Of a stretch of 64,000 bases of DNA, positions 60,879 to 64,000 are shown piece by piece. How positions within the stretch are numbered: the stretch's first letter is position 1; each line of letters starts with the position of its first letter. A model generated the notes under the pieces. That model was given only the letters and a program-made list of their open reading frames with translations, was not told where the DNA came from and did not search any database. Source of the stretch: Geothrix sp. PMB-07 (lineage in GTDB: Bacteria; Acidobacteriota; Holophagae; Holophagales; Holophagaceae). The DNA lies in the NCBI RefSeq assembly GCF_030758935.1, contig NZ_CP132333.1:868992-932991 (forward strand). The letters are read 5' to 3'. A program made the translations under genes and the position numbers.

Positions 60879-61562
60879 ATGACACCTCCCGCTTTGGCCC
60901 AAGACACCCGAACCCGGCTTCTCGAGTCGGCCATTCTCCATTTCGCCGCCAAGGGCTTCGATGGCACGGGCATCCGGGAGATCGCCAAAAGCGCCAACGC
61001 GAATTCAGCCCTCGTGGCCTACCACTTCTGTGGCAAGGAGGGGCTGTACCTGGAAGCCCTCAAGGCCATCTTCGCCCGCAAGGTTTCGCCCGTGGCCCTG
61101 TTGAAGGACCTGCCCCCCGCCGGTTCCCCCGGAGCCCGCAAGGCCGCCCTCAAGGGTTTCCAGGATTACATCCGGGCCTTCTTCACGGAAATCATGTCCT
61201 GCGGGTCCGATCCCGTGGATGAGGCCGCCATGATCCTGGTGGGGCGGGAGATGCAGGCCCCGCGAACGGCCTCGTCGGCCCTGCTCATGGAGCATCTGAA
61301 GCCCTACGTGGTCTACCTCACCAACTGCCTGCAGATCCTCCGCCCAGACCTCAATGAGGATGAGCTGTTCACCATGGGCGTGAGCATCCAGGGCCTGGTG
61401 ATCCACTTCCGGAACTCCATCGGCATCATCCGGCTCATCCGTGGCAATCCGGCCTATCCCGAGGACCTGGATCGCATCATCCAGCACCACATCGACTTCA
61501 GCCTGCGGGGACTTGGCGTTCCCGAGGCCTTTCCGCAGCCGAGGACCCAACCATGCTCCTGA
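60879..61562 (+). CDS. TetR/AcrR-family regulator (CerR-like)
   Basis: 227 residues. The N-terminal helix-turn-helix is TRTRLLESAILHFAAKGFDGTGIREIAK with recognition part ANSALVAYHFCGKEGLYLEAL. The C-terminal ligand-binding domain resembles the CerR type (MILVGREMQAPRTASSALLME, FTMGVSIQGLVIHFRNSI). It is followed by tolC with a 10-base overlap, so it likely represses its own efflux operon through the upstream palindrome. Confidence 0.93.
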   Translation: MTPPALAQDTRTRLLESAILHFAAKGFDGTGIREIAKSANANSALVAYHFCGKEGLYLEALKAIFARKVSPVALLKDLPPAGSPGARKAALKGFQDYIRAFFTEIMSCGSDPVDEAAMILVGREMQAPRTASSALLMEHLKPYVVYLTNCLQILRPDLNEDELFTMGVSIQGLVIHFRNSIGIIRLIRGNPAYPEDLDRIIQHHIDFSLRGLGVPEAFPQPRTQPCS

Positions 61563-62869
61563 TCTTTCCACCCGCCCTTCAGGCTCAGGCCCTGACGCCA
61601 CCGCCCGAAGGGGCCAAGGCCCAGGCCCCGCTTTCGCTGGATCTTTCCAGCGCCCTTGCCAGGGCCCGCAACGAAAACCCCATGCTTCGGGCGGCCAAGG
61701 CCCGGGTGGAGGAGCGGCGCGGCCTCATCACCAGCACCCGGGCCGACGCCCTGCCGCAGCTGACCCTCGTGGGCGATTTCACCCGGGCCCGCGACGTGTC
61801 CATCCTCAACAGCGGTTTCGCGGACAGCGCCGCAGCCTTCGGTCTGTCGCCCAATTCCCTGGTGGGGGCCCGCAGCATCTATACCAGCCAGGCCAACCTC
61901 ACCCAGCCCCTGTTCTATTGGGGCAAATTGGGCACCGCCATCGACATTGCCAAGATGGGCGAGCAGGAGGCAGCCTTCGGTTTCACCACCTCTGAGCTGG
62001 ATGTCCTCCATGGGGTGGCCAAGGCCTATCTGGGCGTTCTGTCCGCCCAGGCTGAGCAGGAAGTCATCGAATCCCGGCGAAGCACCGCTGAGCAGTTTGT
62101 TTCGGATGTGAAGGCCAAGCTGGAAGCCCAGACCGCCACGGAACTGGACCGCCTCCGCGCCGAGAGCGAACTGCTGGCGGTCATCCCTGAGGCTCTGCAG
62201 GCGGAGGCCCAGGTGAAGCGGGCGTTGGAAGTGCTCAATGGGCAGCTGGGCCTGGATCCCAAGACGCCCCTGTCCCTCGCCCAGATGGGCCTGCCGGAGA
62301 TCGGCGCCAAACCCGCTGGGGCGGAGCGCAGTGAGCTGGCCCAGTTGCGGCAGCAGGAAGCGATGTATCGCGCCAACGAGAAGATCATCACCTCGGATCT
62401 GCGGCCCAAGTTCGATCTCAGCGCCAGCTACGGCTACCAGGCGGGCAAGACGGAAAACCTGTGGAAAGAACCCTACGACACCTGGAAGGTGAGCGTCACC
62501 ATGAAGTTCCCCATCTTCGACGGGCTACGCAGCTCCGGCAAGCGGGCCCAGAACACGGCCCAGCTGGAGCAGGTGAAGCAGGCCCGCATCGATCGCGAGC
62601 GCTCTGTGGCCATCGAGCAGAGCACGGCCGACCGCGAACTGGAGAAGGCCATCGCCCTGAATGAGGCGGCCCGGCGCGCTCACGACGCCACTGTCGAGGC
62701 CCTGCGCATGAGCCGGGAATCCTTCGAGCAGGGGCTCATCACTTCGCTGGATCTGCTTCAGGCCGAGCGCGCGGAGCGCCAGGCCGAAAGCCAGCGCCGC
62801 CGCGCCGAGCTGGGCCTCTGGTCTGCCCGCTTTGACCAGCGCCGCTCCCTCGGCCTTCCCCCTCTTTGA
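61553..62869 (+). CDS. TolC family outer-membrane efflux protein
   Basis: 438 residues with a short signal (LLIFPPALQAQA) and two repeated OEP halves (SALARARNENPMLRAAKARVEERRGLI; ALNEAARRAHDATVEALRMSRESFEQGLITSLDLLQAE). The coiled-coil segments fit a periplasm-spanning channel. It overlaps tetR by 10 bases and precedes the adaptor by 26, forming a tripartite pump operon. The start codon falls inside the tetR stop region, so translation is coupled. Confidence 0.93.
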   Translation: MLLIFPPALQAQALTPPPEGAKAQAPLSLDLSSALARARNENPMLRAAKARVEERRGLITSTRADALPQLTLVGDFTRARDVSILNSGFADSAAAFGLSPNSLVGARSIYTSQANLTQPLFYWGKLGTAIDIAKMGEQEAAFGFTTSELDVLHGVAKAYLGVLSAQAEQEVIESRRSTAEQFVSDVKAKLEAQTATELDRLRAESELLAVIPEALQAEAQVKRALEVLNGQLGLDPKTPLSLAQMGLPEIGAKPAGAERSELAQLRQQEAMYRANEKIITSDLRPKFDLSASYGYQAGKTENLWKEPYDTWKVSVTMKFPIFDGLRSSGKRAQNTAQLEQVKQARIDRERSVAIEQSTADRELEKAIALNEAARRAHDATVEALRMSRESFEQGLITSLDLLQAERAERQAESQRRRAELGLWSARFDQRRSLGLPPL

Positions 62870-62895
62870 TATCGACGCATTCCTTGGAGCTGACT

Positions 62896-64000
62896 ATGAA
62901 CCGCAAAACCCTTCTCCTCTACGTTGCCCTGCCCGTGGTGGTCATCGCTGGCGCGGCCACCTACCACCGCGGCCAGCGCAACAGCGAACTGAGCCACCAG
63001 GCCACCGTGAAATCCGAAGGCATCGTGCCCGTCACCCTGGTGCCTGTGCAGGAGCGGAGCTTCCACCCTGCGGTGGCCTTCACAGGCACGCTGCTGGCCG
63101 TGAACCGCGCCGAGCTGAAGGCTGAAGTCACCGGGCGGGTGACGCGCGTCGCCGTGCAGGAAGGCGACACGGTCGCTGCGGGAGCCCTGCTGGGCGCCCA
63201 GGATGAGGATGACTACCTGCTGGGTGTCCAGGCCGCCGAGGCCCAGCTGGCCCAGGCCAAGGCCCAGGCTCTGCAGGCCGCGCGCGACAACGAGCGTTCG
63301 GTGGCCCTGCTGGAGAAGCGCAGCATCACCCGCCAGGCGGCCCAGCAGGCCGAGACGGCCTACAACGCCACCAAGGCCGCGGCCCAGGCCGCCGAGAGCA
63401 ACCTCGGCATGGCCCGACTGCGCCTGAAGAAGGCCCGCCTCGTGGCGCCCTTCGCGGGCCAGGTGGCCCGTCGTGCCGTGCAGCCCGGCGAAATGCTGAA
63501 CCCCGGCCAGACGGCCTTCGAGGTGGTGGACAACCGCAAGCTGGAAATCCGCGCGGACCTGCCCACCGAAGCCATGGCTTCCGTGAAGACCGGCCAGAAA
63601 GCCACGTTCCGGGCCGTGGGCCTGGATCGCCCTGTGGAAGGCAAGGTCGCCCAGGTGAGCCCAAGCCTTTCGCAGGATGGCCGCACCCTGCGGGTGCGCA
63701 TCGAAGTCGCCAACCTTGATGGGCAGCTCAAGGGCGGCCTCTTCGTGGAAGGTGTCATCCTCGGCGAGGGCGAGGCCAAGCGTCCGGCCCTGCCTGCCAC
63801 ACTCCTGAAGGCGCAGGATCGTGATGCAGAACTGTTCGTGGCTGAGGAATCCGTGGCCCGCCGCCGCAAGGTGGTGCTCGGCGTCGAGCAGGATGGCTTC
63901 CGCCCCGTCACCGGGCTCGCGGTAGGTGTCCAGGTCATCGACAGCGGCAAGGATCTCGTGGGCGAAGGCAGCCGCCTGCGTGTCATCACCGCTGTGGCCC
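62896..64000 (+). CDS. RND efflux periplasmic adaptor (partial at window edge)
   Basis: At least 368 residues; the reading frame runs open to the right edge. The N-terminus is a membrane anchor (TLLLYVALPVVVIAGAATY), followed by a lipoyl half (LLAVNRAELKAEVTGRVTRVAVQEGDTVAAGA), a long helical hairpin (QAAEAQLAQAKAQALQAARDNERSVALLEKRS...), second lipoyl half (RLVAPFAGQVARRAVQPGEMLNPGQTAFEV) and a beta-barrel domain. GGAG 7 bases upstream of ATG 62896. The inner-membrane pump gene is expected next, beyond the window. Confidence 0.92.
   Translation, partial: MNRKTLLLYVALPVVVIAGAATYHRGQRNSELSHQATVKSEGIVPVTLVPVQERSFHPAVAFTGTLLAVNRAELKAEVTGRVTRVAVQEGDTVAAGALLGAQDEDDYLLGVQAAEAQLAQAKAQALQAARDNERSVALLEKRSITRQAAQQAETAYNATKAAAQAAESNLGMARLRLKKARLVAPFAGQVARRAVQPGEMLNPGQTAFEVVDNRKLEIRADLPTEAMASVKTGQKATFRAVGLDRPVEGKVAQVSPSLSQDGRTLRVRIEVANLDGQLKGGLFVEGVILGEGEAKRPALPATLLKAQDRDAELFVAEESVARRRKVVLGVEQDGFRPVTGLAVGVQVIDSGKDLVGEGSRLRVITAVA

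Overview
The window is GC-rich, densely coded chromosomal DNA from a motile, flagellated, diderm bacterium. Gene content fits class Holophagae of the Acidobacteriota (Geothrix/Holophaga-like): flagellar genes with sigma-54 and sigma-28 signals, several hemerythrins, a small tetraheme c-type cytochrome, a fused branched-chain 2-oxoacid dehydrogenase E1, and Omp85 and TolC outer-membrane proteins. The taxon is an inference from gene content only. No prophage, insertion sequence, CRISPR array or rRNA was seen.

Layout. 43-2194 (minus): yidD, ispG and a receiver protein carrying a histidine-kinase dimerisation helix but no ATPase domain. 2254-13072 (minus): flagellar block A, flgB-flgC-fliE-fliF-fliG-fliH-fliI-fliJ-motE-like-fliK-flgD-flgE, led by a good sigma-54 promoter. 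13258-16678 (plus): a STAS protein coupled to a 1026-residue Omp85/BamA-like protein. 16724-19118 (minus): tRNA-Val(GAC), two tiny single-helix membrane proteins and glmS. 19150-21135 (plus): a stretch rich in inverted repeats followed by a short peptide gene and an ATP-grasp ligase of the microviridin/graspetide type; this is the most likely undescribed system in the window. 21291-28504 (minus): flagellar block B, flhA-flhF-flhG-fliA-fliM-fliY/N, also with a sigma-54 promoter just before flhA.

28599-34640 (minus): an NlpC/P60-like gene split by an in-frame stop, yraN, a GNAT acetyltransferase, a membrane protein and a giant repeat/Kelch lipoprotein. 34907-36358 (plus): an OmpA-like/barrel envelope protein. 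36398-45120 (minus): exonuclease, zinc-ribbon protein, two bacteriohemerythrins (each behind a sigma-28-like promoter), a polysaccharide deacetylase, a deacetylase-caspase-TPR fusion, and valS. 45303-46420 (plus): tetraheme cytochrome and an orphan membrane-fusion protein. 46436-49957 (minus): a chemoreceptor, a hemerythrin protein and bioB. 50090-51052 (plus): a MarR-GNAT fusion. 51049-53675 (minus): a KdpE/KdpD-like pair whose kinase lacks the usual N-terminal KdpD domain. 53805-60314 (plus): amt, a second chemoreceptor, the fused 2-oxoacid dehydrogenase E1, an outer-membrane protein and a cold-shock protein. 60377-60727 (minus): a small membrane protein. 60879-64000 (plus): a TetR-TolC-adaptor efflux operon running off the right edge.

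How the parts work together. The two flagellar blocks supply the rod base, MS-ring, switch, export ATPase, hook, placement proteins (FlhF/FlhG) and FliA. FliA can in turn read the sigma-28-like sites before the bacteriohemerythrins, which would link oxygen binding to the motility regulon. Two chemoreceptors lie elsewhere in the window. Genes for the remaining export gate (fliPQR, flhB), motAB and flagellin are not in the window.
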